Shown: positions 1 to 9,296 of the stretch, in pieces | Numbering within the stretch: position 1 is the first letter of the stretch | Layout of the letters: each line of letters starts with the position of its first letter | The notes under the pieces: model-generated | What the model was told of the DNA's origin: nothing | Seen by the model: the letters and a program-made list of their open reading frames with translations, nothing else | Database searches by the model: none | Position numbers and translations under genes: made by a program | DNA from: Metarhizium brunneum | Lineage: Eukaryota > Ascomycota > Sordariomycetes > Hypocreales > Clavicipitaceae | Reading direction: 5' to 3' | NCBI RefSeq assembly: GCF_013426205.1 | Contig: NC_089422.1 | Coordinates: 7,653,001 to 7,717,000 of the forward strand | Length of the DNA stretch: 64,000 nt

Positions 1-1508
1 ATGAAGCCCTTGACAAACCCTGTGCTGACCAACGCATCCTTAATGTCCTTTGCACGAACGCCATACTCCTTGACGATTTTCTCGAAGAACTTCATAGCAC
101 CTTCAATTTTGTCGGAGACGACATAGGCGTTGATCACAGCCGCATATACCTCGGAGTCGACGCGGTCATGCAGAGTAGCTTTGCCTCCGTCTTGGGCAAC
201 GGCCAGGCTACGGTACTCGTTGTAGCACTCGACGGCACTGACTAGGTCGCCTCGCTCAGCAAAGGCGCTGATCATAGTAGGGAAAATAGAGGCAAATGGC
301 ACTGTCTTGGTGGACTCCATGTGCTCAAAAAGTCGAAGCATGTCTGAAACACGGCCAGACTCGGCACAGGCGGAGATCAACTGGTGATATGTCTCAGAGG
401 AGTACATGGCCGCATCAACGTCCACCGATGAGTTGAAGAGCTTCATGGCAAGATCAAGTCTATCATCCTCACAAAGAATGGCATGTTCAAGCTCGTGAGA
501 AGCGAGCATGAACTTGCCAGGCTCGTCCATGCCACCAAATCTTTGACGCTTGTCCTCCAGGGCCACCTTCATCTCAGACACCTCCACAGATCGAGAGGCC
601 AACAGGCCAACAAGGATATCGTATGTATCGCTGTCAGGAGAAATTCGGCGACGGACCATGTCCGCATAGACATCGAGTGCTTTGGATACAATTTCGATCT
701 TCTTGCTAGGAATATGAATAGCAGCTACCAGCAGGGCATTGTATGCGCTGGCAATGGGCTTAACGCCAGTGGCCAGCATGGCCTCAAACACGGCAGGAAT
801 CTCGGCATATCGTCCAGCTGCCGACAGTTTGAAGAGGTGGTCAGCGTAAGACTGGGACTGGCGGTCGACATCGGGCGACGAAGTGCGAGCGATAGCTGGA
901 GACTTGGATCTCCGGCCAGAGGGTGTTCCGGTTCGAGACAGAGGTACCGAAGAAGACTGCCCGACAGCAGGCGCATTCTCAGCAGCGTCCAGGAGCTTCC
1001 GCGCTTCAAGCTCTCTCTCAAGAGCGGCGTCAATGTGTGCGAGGGCAGCCTCGTCTTCAGCAGAAATAGCCGAGTGAGTTTCCGATGCCGCGAGAGCCTC
1101 TGCCTCAGCGACAACCGCATCCTCACCTTGGAGGACGGTGGCGGCGCTAGGCTTCCACTCAATCTGCTTTGGGAACTCAAACTGCGTCCATTCCTTATCA
1201 AGCTCGCCACTAGCTTGGTGCTTTTGCAAGGCCTCAAAGTAGGCGTCTAACGGTAAATGGGTATGCGCATTTTTGTGGTCGGAAGCGCCGTTGAGATCCT
1301 TGTGGAAAGTCGAATGAAACTGGAGGGCGGAAAGGCCAAGTCGGTTGGTATGTCGACGTCCAAAGACGGGGCGGTTCTGCGAGTTGAGAACGTGTGGATG
1401 AGTAGCAGCTACGAAAGACTGAGCGTAGCCATGGGTTGTGATGGACTTTGCGACAGTTGATCCTTGACGGATGAAATTCGAGTACAGCGAGGAATAGATG
1501 GTGGGCAT
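1..1508 (-). CDS. Pentatricopeptide-repeat protein, probably mitochondrial (3' end missing)
   Basis: A single open frame of about 502 residues runs from the ATG at 1508 through the left edge, so the C-terminus lies outside the window. Residues 1-60 are basic and hydroxylated, as in a mitochondrial presequence. An acidic Glu/Ala-rich segment follows at about 120-165. Helical PPR-like units then begin near residue 190, with phrases such as AYNALLVAAIHIPSKKIE, SDTYDILVGLLASRSVEV, TYHQLISACAESGRVSDM and VYAAVINAYVVSDKIEGA. Fungal proteins of this build act in maturation or translation of mitochondrial transcripts. The overall layout recalls the CYA5-like family of Neurospora, but that match is from memory. 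The start was chosen as the first in-frame ATG. No intron is needed in the visible part. Confidence 0.8.
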   Translation of the reverse strand, partial: MPTIYSSLYSNFIRQGSTVAKSITTHGYAQSFVAATHPHVLNSQNRPVFGRRHTNRLGLSALQFHSTFHKDLNGASDHKNAHTHLPLDAYFEALQKHQASGELDKEWTQFEFPKQIEWKPSAATVLQGEDAVVAEAEALAASETHSAISAEDEAALAHIDAALERELEARKLLDAAENAPAVGQSSSVPLSRTGTPSGRRSKSPAIARTSSPDVDRQSQSYADHLFKLSAAGRYAEIPAVFEAMLATGVKPIASAYNALLVAAIHIPSKKIEIVSKALDVYADMVRRRISPDSDTYDILVGLLASRSVEVSEMKVALEDKRQRFGGMDEPGKFMLASHELEHAILCEDDRLDLAMKLFNSSVDVDAAMYSSETYHQLISACAESGRVSDMLRLFEHMESTKTVPFASIFPTMISAFAERGDLVSAVECYNEYRSLAVAQDGGKATLHDRVDSEVYAAVINAYVVSDKIEGAMKFFEKIVKEYGVRAKDIKDALVSTGFVKGF

Positions 1509-4500
1509 TTAGATTACACCTGGGGGGGAGAAGACTGTGTGCTTTGGGTGTCAGCAGAAGAGGCTCTCTTCCCATTAAGATCAGAGTTGTGCTGCAGGCA
1601 CAACGGGATTCAGTTACAGGGCAGAGGAGAAGTACGCACGGGGAGATTAAATAAATACGTCGATTGCAGGTTCATTTGACAGCGATCTTGCCGTCAAACG
1701 AACGCGCGGTCCAGGTGAGGAAAAAAATGATGATTGTTTAGAGATTAAGAAAGGTAAGGAAGGAAGGAAAAGAATGCCAATAGCAAAAACGAGGTGCAAA
1801 AATTTGGCCTTGGATGGTGCAGGCAAATCTTGGTATGAGTAATGGGTGGGATCGGGGGAAATGGCGTGGGCGATGAAGAGCGAAGTACCGTGTAGTTAAG
1901 AGGGACAGGTGTGGGGATGCCCTTGGGAAGGAGCGAGGGCGTTTCCATTTCTGAAGGTGGACGGGCCAACTTACGGGCCACTGAAGACCAGTTGCCGGTT
2001 TGGACGGGAGCAATTGACATGGATGCGCAATCGACGCGCGGGACTAGCCAGAGGAGGATACGGAAGAGCAGGGGGGGCCACTGAGCGCCCCAGGTGCCTC
2101 CTGAGCGCCCGTCAGCCTGTCAACTATGTAAACGAAGTACTACTCGTCTGTGCTCAAATGCCCCAAATGCCGCACATCAATCACCCTCATGTTCTTGCCT
2201 GGAAGTTTACGGGCAGGGCTGCGTGCTGAGGTGCAGACACTAGCAAGTGGTGGGTGTGCAGCTCCCTCGGTTGTCATTTTGGCCTCTGGCGTGTTGATTG
2301 ATGGCATCACCCATTCTACATACACGAGCGGTCGTGTGCTTCCCAGTTTGTAATGTCGTGCATGTAGGAGTACGCAGTAGTACTGCTAACCACTTTGCTC
2401 CGGACAAGCTCACGCAAGACTTGACCAGCTACTGGCCGGAGCCCGTTGAAAACGGGTCAGTGTGGCAGGGCGACAGATAACAAGCCATGGCCCAAAGATA
2501 TGCATATATACGCGCCTAGGTACACAATAATAGTTATTTATTACGAAAAAGCTCCTGTATCAAACAAGTTTACTGTCGGCCAAGATGCATAAAATTCCCT
2601 ACCTCATGTTCCCACATGGAATCGCGTCAGGAGCGCCAACGTTCACGGCTGTTCTAAACATTGTCTAGCGCAGGTATGGAGTAGCGAGTACTAGCAAACC
2701 ACGCCCTACTCGGTCTATAAAAGATGTATGTAGTAGTACTCCGTACATGGCCCGGCCGATGTGAAGCACACGGTTGAACGGCAGCCCGAATGGCAGCCTG
2801 GCCAAACTGTCGGACAGATTGATTAGACGCAGTTGCAAGGCCATGTTGTCCTCGTCGAAGCGCACACGCGACAGCTGCCAGGCTGCCAGGCATCTTACGT
2901 GCGCGCCGACGCTGCGGGATGACGAACATGATGTTTAGCTGGAAAGCCACCACCACCATGGCGCAGGGCGAAACCTTGTCCATTGCGCCGCATCCACACC
3001 ATCGAGAAGAAACCGGCCTTGGTCGCATGCCAGTGCCTGCCCTCGGTGGAGGCCATGGAAGAAGCCGGGAAGCCTAGCGGCCGCCTGTCAGCCTGTCGGG
3101 TCGCATCCGATGGAAGCCCATGGCATCTTGAGCTTGGCCAGAAAGCCCAGGCCTAATTTTGGGAAAATTCTACTCCATAAGCGGGCCTTTTTTCGTCCTC
3201 ACCACTCTAATTTCACGTAAATGTCATGCACGGGGGGCAAAAGGAGCAGGGCAATGTCCTTCTGCTTTCCAGAGAGGGAATACAGAGACACTGGCACGTT
3301 TGCTCGCTGTGGGCAGACAGTTCTGGCGGGATGCACCAGTGACCGGCGACATCAATTGTTACTATAGAGACGTCAACGGTCAAGTTCATGCTATTTCGTA
3401 GTGCCAGGCTCTGTGGAAACTCAAACCTCACCCACTAGCGGCGGTGACTCAGTGGCACATGCAACGCCCAGCGGCCCTGAAACCGTCCATGTCAGTGCCA
3501 GCAGCCGCCAGGGCACCGCCCTATTACATCAATGATTGTACCCAGCCAGCACCTGAGACTAGGACTTGGCTCCATAAGTACGTACTGACATGGAGGTAAG
3601 GTGTCCACCTACCAGACCCTTGGGACCCTACGTGTCCAGTACCAGACGCCCTGTAGTTTAGCGGGCCATCAATCTCTCCAATCCCCAGCTTCTTCTGCCA
3701 GGCTTTAGCCGTCACATGGCCTTTGGCACGATAATCTCCCGCCAGGACACTCGGATGCCCCGGAGACCTCAGGACGCCAGGCTAACGGTCCAGCACCCAA
3801 GCCACGAGTCACCGAGCCATCGCATCTCGGTCTTTTCAGAAGCCCGGCCCCGAAACGCCAGGTCCAGTCCATCAACTGTCAGTTGGGTTTGGTATGCTGG
3901 AAGCCCGTTCCCGAGCAAACTCGGATTTAGGCCAACATTCAGGAATCAAACCATGAGATGCGACAAGGGGAGTTTGGATCACCCCGCAATATCAGATGTG
4001 GTCATGTTCACCAAGTTTTGTCTTCATTTATTATTAAGAATAAACCGACAATGCCCAAGCACTACTCCGTACCTAGGTGAATAGATAGCTGCTTGGACAG
4101 GTACTACAAAGGTTTACAGCATCCACCGTGTGAATGTAAAAGGTTTCGATCCATGCTCTTGGGTCAACTTGCATTGAATTCTTGGCATCTAGATTGCCGG
4201 CCCGTCCAAATCAAACCGCGCAGGCCATCCTGATGGTGTAATATCAATATAGTACTAGTACTGCCCTTAGGTGGTTAATTTGTATGCTCATGCCTTTCTT
4301 CTTGCCTTACCCTTTTACGGAGTAGTACTACACATGTTGTACGGAGTACATCGTCACTCACGCAGGCTGGCCCGGGTGGATCCACCATCTTATCGATAAG
4401 ACTGGATACCGCTTTCCAGAAGAAAAAAAAATAAACCAGCGACACCTCTGATGTTGAAGATCCAGCCCCAGCCCCACCATTATCAACAATTGAACCACGA

Positions 4501-4513
4501 ACAGTTATCAATC
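1509..4513. other. Intergenic region, about 3 kb, no supported gene
   Basis: Only short open frames with no recognisable protein occur here on either strand. The region separates the divergent starts of the PPR gene and DBP7, so it holds both promoters. It contains several copies of the palindromic TACGGAGTAC-type motif (2737-2746, 4063-4072, 4316-4324, 4340-4349) and TACCTAGG-type sequence near 2514 and 4070. No tRNA or transposon ends were seen. Confidence 0.6.
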
Positions 4514-6763
4514 ATGGCGGATGATGGTATGCTTCTGAATTTTGAGCTGGGCTCTGGGCCTCTCCAGACCCAGGTCAAATATAAAGGCGGCCGATGGCGA
4601 GACAGGAAGCGCGCTGAGAGGAGCGCAAACCTGCGGCACACCCGTCCCTCCTCCGACCAAACGCAAAACGACGACAGCTTTCGATCGTCAAAACGGCAAA
4701 GAGTTAATCACGACACATCAGGAATTCAGCCAAGCTACGGACAAACCTCTCGATATAATCGATCTGGCCACGATGCCGTAGAAAATGATGGTCCCGATCA
4801 GCACAAGTCCGACCCCTCGGCCAAGGGCAATCGCCAGGTTATCTCGCGCCTCTTTTCCTTCAATCCGGCTCAGACGACCGAAAATAAAAAAGAAGAAGAA
4901 GAATGGAAAGCACCACAACCCACCAATGCGCCACTCACCGATGTTGCCAATTTTGGTTCACTTACCCTCTCCACTCGACTTGTCGATGCCTTGGCCAAGA
5001 TGAACCTCGAACGTCCTACCGCCATTCAACAAAAAGTCATCCCGCATATGCTGTCTAATAGTGGCGACGCCTTTGTACAAGCCGAAACTGGTTCCGGAAA
5101 GACATTTTCTTACCTCCTCCCCATACTGCATCGAGTTCTGATGCTCAGCAGTCAAGGCGACGGCAAACAAATACATCGAGATTCCGGTATTTTTGCCATC
5201 ATCGTTTCACCTACCCGAGAGCTTGCGAAGCAAACACATACCGTCCTTGAGCAGCTTATCAGACCCTTTCCATGGCTGGTATCGACCGCAATCACTGGTG
5301 GAGAGTCCAAAAAGGCCGAAAAAGCAAGGATTAGAAAGGGTGTCAACTTTCTGGTTGCTACACCCGGACGTCTGGCTGATCACATTGACAACACAAAGGC
5401 TCTGAATATGGGCACTGTCCGCTGGCTTATTCTGGACGAGGGTGACCGACTGATGGACTTGGGCTTCGAGGAAGATTTGAAAAAGACCATTGATGCGCTT
5501 AAGAATGTCCCGGTCGCCAAAATTACAGAAAACGGAACATCTCTCGAGAGTCTGCCCGCGAGACGAGTCACAGTGCTGTGCTCAGCTACTATGAAGATGA
5601 ATGTTCAAAAGCTGGGAGAAATGAGTCTTGCCGATGCAACGTTTTTGGCTACCGAAAAGAGCGACGACGACAAAATGAACGAGGACATTGTTCACAAAGC
5701 CCCGGCCCAATTACACCAAACGTACATTATCGTTCCTTCCAAGCTTCGTCTAGTGACGCTCACGTCATACCTCAAATCAGTCTTCTCCAGGCGTGGACGC
5801 ACTATGAAGGCCATTGTCTTTATGTCATGCGCTGACACCGTTGATTTCCATTATGAAATGCTCCGCAACCCCAACGAGACAGAGTTGCCAGCAGCTGCAC
5901 AAAAGGAAAAGGAGCTAATTGAGAAGACAGTCTCCAAGGCTGCGTACATCACGTCACCCGCAAGCCCAGACGTCATTTTGCATAGAATGCATGGCTCGCT
6001 CTCCCAACCGATCCGGACAGCAACCCTGAAATCCTTCTCCGCCTGCAAGTCGCCATCCCTGCTCATCACCACCGACGTGTCATCTCGAGGCTTAGATATC
6101 CCATCCGTGGATTTGGTCATTGAGTACGATCCAGCATTCAGTTTCGCCGACCACATCCACCGCGTGGGACGAACAGCCCGTGCCGGTAGATCTGGCGACG
6201 CCACGCTCTTCCTCCTTCCCGGGACCGAAGAAGGCTACATTGAGCTCCTCAAATCCTCAACCCCTCCCTCGTCCCAATCATATGAGAACATCCTCAAGAC
6301 GGGCTTGATGAACAAGCTTGAGTTCCCTGTCGAAACCTCCGCCACCCCCACAGACGGCCAATCATACCACGATAAAGCTGAATCACTACAGCTTCACTTT
6401 GAACAGCGCCTCCTCAACGACAACAAACGCCTGGAGCTCGCACGCAACGGCTTCAAGTCTCATATCAGAGCATACGCAACACATATCCGTGAAGAACGAG
6501 TCCACTTTGACATCACGCAGCTGCACCTGGGACACGTCGCGAAAAGCTTCGGCCTCCGCGATCCACCTGGCGGCATAGGCGCGGGTATCGATCGCAAAGC
6601 CAAGAAGAAGAAGGGCTCGGCCAACCACAAGGATCGCCACTCTTCCTTCAAGGACGACGACACTTCATCAGCGGCTGTGGATCAGAGGCCAGCCATGGAT
6701 ATTATTAAGCAGAAAAGCATGATGTTGATGAGTGGCGCCGCAGATGAATTCAACATTGGTTAA
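4514..6763 (+). CDS. DBP7: ATP-dependent RNA helicase DBP7 (ribosome biogenesis)
   Basis: An intronless frame encodes 749 residues. This is a nucleolar DEAD-box helicase needed for assembly of the 60S ribosomal subunit. Visible motifs in order are the Q-motif region (NLERPTAIQQ, about 164-173), motif I AETGSGKT (about 190), Ia PTRELAKQ, TPGRL, motif II written DEGD (about 308), SAT (about 358), motif V TDVSSRGLDIP and motif VI HRVGRTARAG. DEGD in place of DEAD is typical of the Dbp7 subfamily. The N-terminus (MADDGMLLNF, then VKYKGGRWRDR) and the Lys-rich tail (DRKAKKKKG) also fit Dbp7. An upstream in-frame ATG at 4451 would add 21 residues; I prefer 4514 because Dbp7 proteins begin with this MADDG-type sequence. 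Confidence 0.95.
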   Translation: MADDGMLLNFELGSGPLQTQVKYKGGRWRDRKRAERSANLRHTRPSSDQTQNDDSFRSSKRQRVNHDTSGIQPSYGQTSRYNRSGHDAVENDGPDQHKSDPSAKGNRQVISRLFSFNPAQTTENKKEEEEWKAPQPTNAPLTDVANFGSLTLSTRLVDALAKMNLERPTAIQQKVIPHMLSNSGDAFVQAETGSGKTFSYLLPILHRVLMLSSQGDGKQIHRDSGIFAIIVSPTRELAKQTHTVLEQLIRPFPWLVSTAITGGESKKAEKARIRKGVNFLVATPGRLADHIDNTKALNMGTVRWLILDEGDRLMDLGFEEDLKKTIDALKNVPVAKITENGTSLESLPARRVTVLCSATMKMNVQKLGEMSLADATFLATEKSDDDKMNEDIVHKAPAQLHQTYIIVPSKLRLVTLTSYLKSVFSRRGRTMKAIVFMSCADTVDFHYEMLRNPNETELPAAAQKEKELIEKTVSKAAYITSPASPDVILHRMHGSLSQPIRTATLKSFSACKSPSLLITTDVSSRGLDIPSVDLVIEYDPAFSFADHIHRVGRTARAGRSGDATLFLLPGTEEGYIELLKSSTPPSSQSYENILKTGLMNKLEFPVETSATPTDGQSYHDKAESLQLHFEQRLLNDNKRLELARNGFKSHIRAYATHIREERVHFDITQLHLGHVAKSFGLRDPPGGIGAGIDRKAKKKKGSANHKDRHSSFKDDDTSSAAVDQRPAMDIIKQKSMMLMSGAADEFNIG

Positions 6764-7330
6764 GTTGAGCATCGCCTTTCCAAACCAAAAGAAAGAGGGG
6801 GGTTGATTTTCACATGGAAATACATTACTTAGCTCTTGTTGGCGTAGCGAAAAGCCCAATCATGTCTTTTGTCTTGTTTTCGTCTCCTGAATAGTATACA
6901 TATGCAGCATCACATGAGACTGTTGACCCAACGATACACGATCCCCCCCATCCATCCAAGGACTTGACTTCCTAAAACGCACAATCCATCCCAGTAGCCC
7001 CGAGCCCCGGATTTCATGTAAACAGGATTTCGCATGACCCTTTCGAGCATACTAGTGCCTATCACTCGGCGGGTTCGCCAGGCGTTGGGGATTTTGCCAT
7101 GATGATGCCAAGCCCACCAACTACATGACGTCAGGATTATCACGCTGGTCCTCCGGAAACCTGTTTACGCGAATCATTGTACACCACTGAATACAAGTAT
7201 AAATGCCACAAGTATCTCGATTGTTTCCACTGGATGAGAAGGATCTTCAACTGCAAAAAAAGATCAACTCTCTGAACACAAAACAAAAAAGACACAATCT
7301 TTTCTACTTCATATCCGAACACAAACAATC
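6764..7330. other. Intergenic region: DBP7 3' end and promoter of the 107-aa gene
   Basis: There is no credible coding frame. The last 130 bases before the next ATG are A/T- and A/C-rich and contain a TATA-like box, as expected for a strong fungal promoter with a short leader. Confidence 0.5.
7198..7204 (+). promoter_or_regulatory. Putative TATA box for the 107-aa repeat protein gene
   Basis: The sequence TATAAAT lies 133 bases before the ATG at 7331. It is followed by an A/C-rich leader (CTCTGAACACAAAAC, then the start in CAATCATGG). This arrangement is typical of highly expressed or stress-regulated fungal genes. The call rests on position and sequence only. Confidence 0.4.
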
Positions 7331-7654
7331 ATGGCAGATCAAAAGGCTACTAGCGCAGTCAATAATGCGACTGATAATGTTTCTAACCAGGCAAACAACG
7401 CTGGCGACCAGGTCCAAGGCGGACTTGGATTCCTGACCAGCACGCTTGGCAACACTGTCGGCGGCGTGTCCCGAACGGTTGGAGGCGTCACCGGGGCTGC
7501 GACCAAGGGAGTGGGAGATACGGTGAACAGCGTGGGCGGCGACACAGTCAGGCCAGTGGGCGACGGAATTACTTCACTTGGAGGTGGTCTTCAGGGTGGT
7601 ATCAATAGTGTTGCAGGCGGGGTTGAGAATGCCGGAAACTGGAACAAAAAGTAG
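7331..7654 (+). CDS. Small Gly/Val-rich repeat protein, function unknown
   Basis: This 107-residue intronless protein has no signal peptide, no Cys and no clear membrane segment. After an Asn/Ala-rich start (NNATDNVSNQANNAGDQVQG), most of the chain is built from short imperfect units of the form VGG-V/x-TGAATKG-VGDTVN, with Gly every few residues. This gives a hydrophilic, alternately hydrophobic pattern reminiscent of LEA-like or conidiation/stress proteins of filamentous fungi. I do not recognise a named family. Support for a real gene comes from its compositional coherence, a TATA-like box 133 bp upstream and an A-rich start context. Function is not claimed. Confidence 0.65.
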   Translation: MADQKATSAVNNATDNVSNQANNAGDQVQGGLGFLTSTLGNTVGGVSRTVGGVTGAATKGVGDTVNSVGGDTVRPVGDGITSLGGGLQGGINSVAGGVENAGNWNKK

Positions 7655-7951
7655 TAATACATGGTATGACACAGATGGAATAATACTTTTGGGGTTTTTT
7701 TAATTCTTCGTATCAACTTTGCGCCACTCCGTACCATGTTCGTAAGTCGAACAAACCGTACCGTTCTAATCCTTCTTCTTTTTCTTCTCAATATCAAAAG
7801 TACTTGCATTCACACTCTATGAGGGTTCGTGTCAAAGCATTTCAGAACCGATTCGCCAGAGTCATCCTTGACTGTAGTCGTGACATTTGCGACGGATTAT
7901 GCAACAAAAAGCGCAGCGCTCCCTTTCAGGGGAACTTCCGGGCATCGTTGC

Positions 7952-8676
7952 TTAGACCTGCTCGGCACCCCAGCCTGCGTCGGCCTCGCGCATGTTGCTA
8001 GGTGGCTCGATCGAGGGGATGAATTCGAGAGCAATGTAGCCGACACCGACAATGCCGACAATGCTGCCAGCAATGTTGCTGAGGACGTGCCCGCCAAGAA
8101 GAAGACCACCAAGAAGGATATAGACTACGATATGGAGTTAGATTTACTTCAGCCGCAGCCATGTCTCGTCTATGTTTCCACTTACAGATACCTCTTCCAA
8201 TGAAGGAGAAGAGGAAGTTGGCGTATCGAGATACCTGAGGAGGAATCTGGAACTCTGTGATTTGTTAGCTGCAATATCGTTTACAACTGACGTCACTAGA
8301 CATTTACCAAGCAAGGCAATAGCAAGACCGAAAACGATCATGTAAGCGCCCAGGATAATCGATTGCCTATCATCATGTATTAGCTTATGTGGTCTCGATG
8401 TCGCTTCTAGAGGATTGCGCTAGGCGGGAGCGTCTGTGTCTGCGATCGTAGTCGCGAATCGAAACCCCGCCAGCAAGGATGGAAACTTTTCTAAGCGGCG
8501 ACAACGTACAGCTGGAAGCCGAAAATCGAGGCGATGCCACCGAGAATGGTGATGACCGCAACGGCCAAGTTGACAATTCGACTATATATTGAACATGCAA
8601 ACGTCAGTGGCTGTCGAGTTTGGGGAGGGCAAAGCTGCTTGCCATGCGACACATACAAAATGTCAGAGAGCTCCAT
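7952..8676 (-). CDS. TVP15: COPI-associated / Tvp15-like Golgi membrane protein
   Basis: Five coding exons are inferred: 8676-8657, 8581-8510, 8366-8308, 8254-8186 and 8124-7952. All have GT-AG borders (donors GTATGT, GTACGT, GTAAAT, GTAAGT) and keep one frame of 130 residues. The protein starts MELSDIFRIVNLAVAVI and contains four hydrophobic segments (about 9-30, 32-49, 60-78 and 82-105), then the cytosolic tail SIEPPSNMREADAGWGAEQV. The LLEFQIPPQVSRYANFLFSF block is characteristic of the COPI_assoc family, whose yeast member Tvp15 sits in late Golgi vesicles. Length fits the family. The first coding exon is only 20 nt. The gene is divergent from MEF2 across about 620 bp. Confidence 0.88.
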
Positions 8677-9296
8677 GATGATGAACGAGGGATACGGTGC
8701 TGCAGTCTACAAGATAACGCAAAGCCCAGAGATAGAGACGGATATAAATACAAGCGGCAAAGGGGGGCGCTATCGATATAGATCCAGGCAACAGCTTTCT
8801 GCTCTAGGGCGGAGCGGTGATGGCTGGAGCAATTGGTTGCGCGTCGCAAAAGAGGTGGTGGTAAAGTGAAGAGTCGATTGGGACTGAGTTGACGCCGACA
8901 CTGACGTTACCGGCTGAAGTGTCCAACATCAGGGGCGACGCAGTGATGGGTTGGATAAGTGGGTCTAGAAGAGGCAGCAACAAGCGAGCAACGTGGAAGG
9001 GGCCATTCACCGCCTACCGGTTTTGAGCTGGAATGGTCAGCAAGGCACAAACCTGAGCTTCAGGAATTCTGCCACTCTGGCGACTGCCAAGCTCCAATAC
9101 TGCATGCTGGCTGTCGCGACAAACTGACGGCTTCGTGGGACAATTTGCGAAACAAAGACAGTACAAAGTCTCCGAGGTTCTTTGATCCCATGACTGTCAC
9201 AGTACTCTAAGTGTAGACATTGGCGGACTCATTGGGCGTTGAACCCCAATGAAGTGGACTCCGATGACCAAAATATCCCGTCGGCAATAACTCAAC
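8677..9296. promoter_or_regulatory. Shared divergent promoter region, TVP15 and MEF2
   Basis: About 620 bases separate the two start codons, which point away from each other. No coding frame of interest lies within. The stretch must hold both promoters and 5' leaders. I could not pick out a specific transcription factor site with confidence. Confidence 0.5.

Noticed and set aside
483..1250. Plus-strand frame of 255 codons
   Set aside because: It is the antisense shadow of the PPR gene, which has coherent PPR units and runs from 1508 to the left edge.
8367..8509. Possible tRNA in the 143-nt TVP15 intron because of a CGATTCGCGACT-like segment
   Set aside because: I could not draw a cloverleaf with matched acceptor and anticodon stems on either strand.
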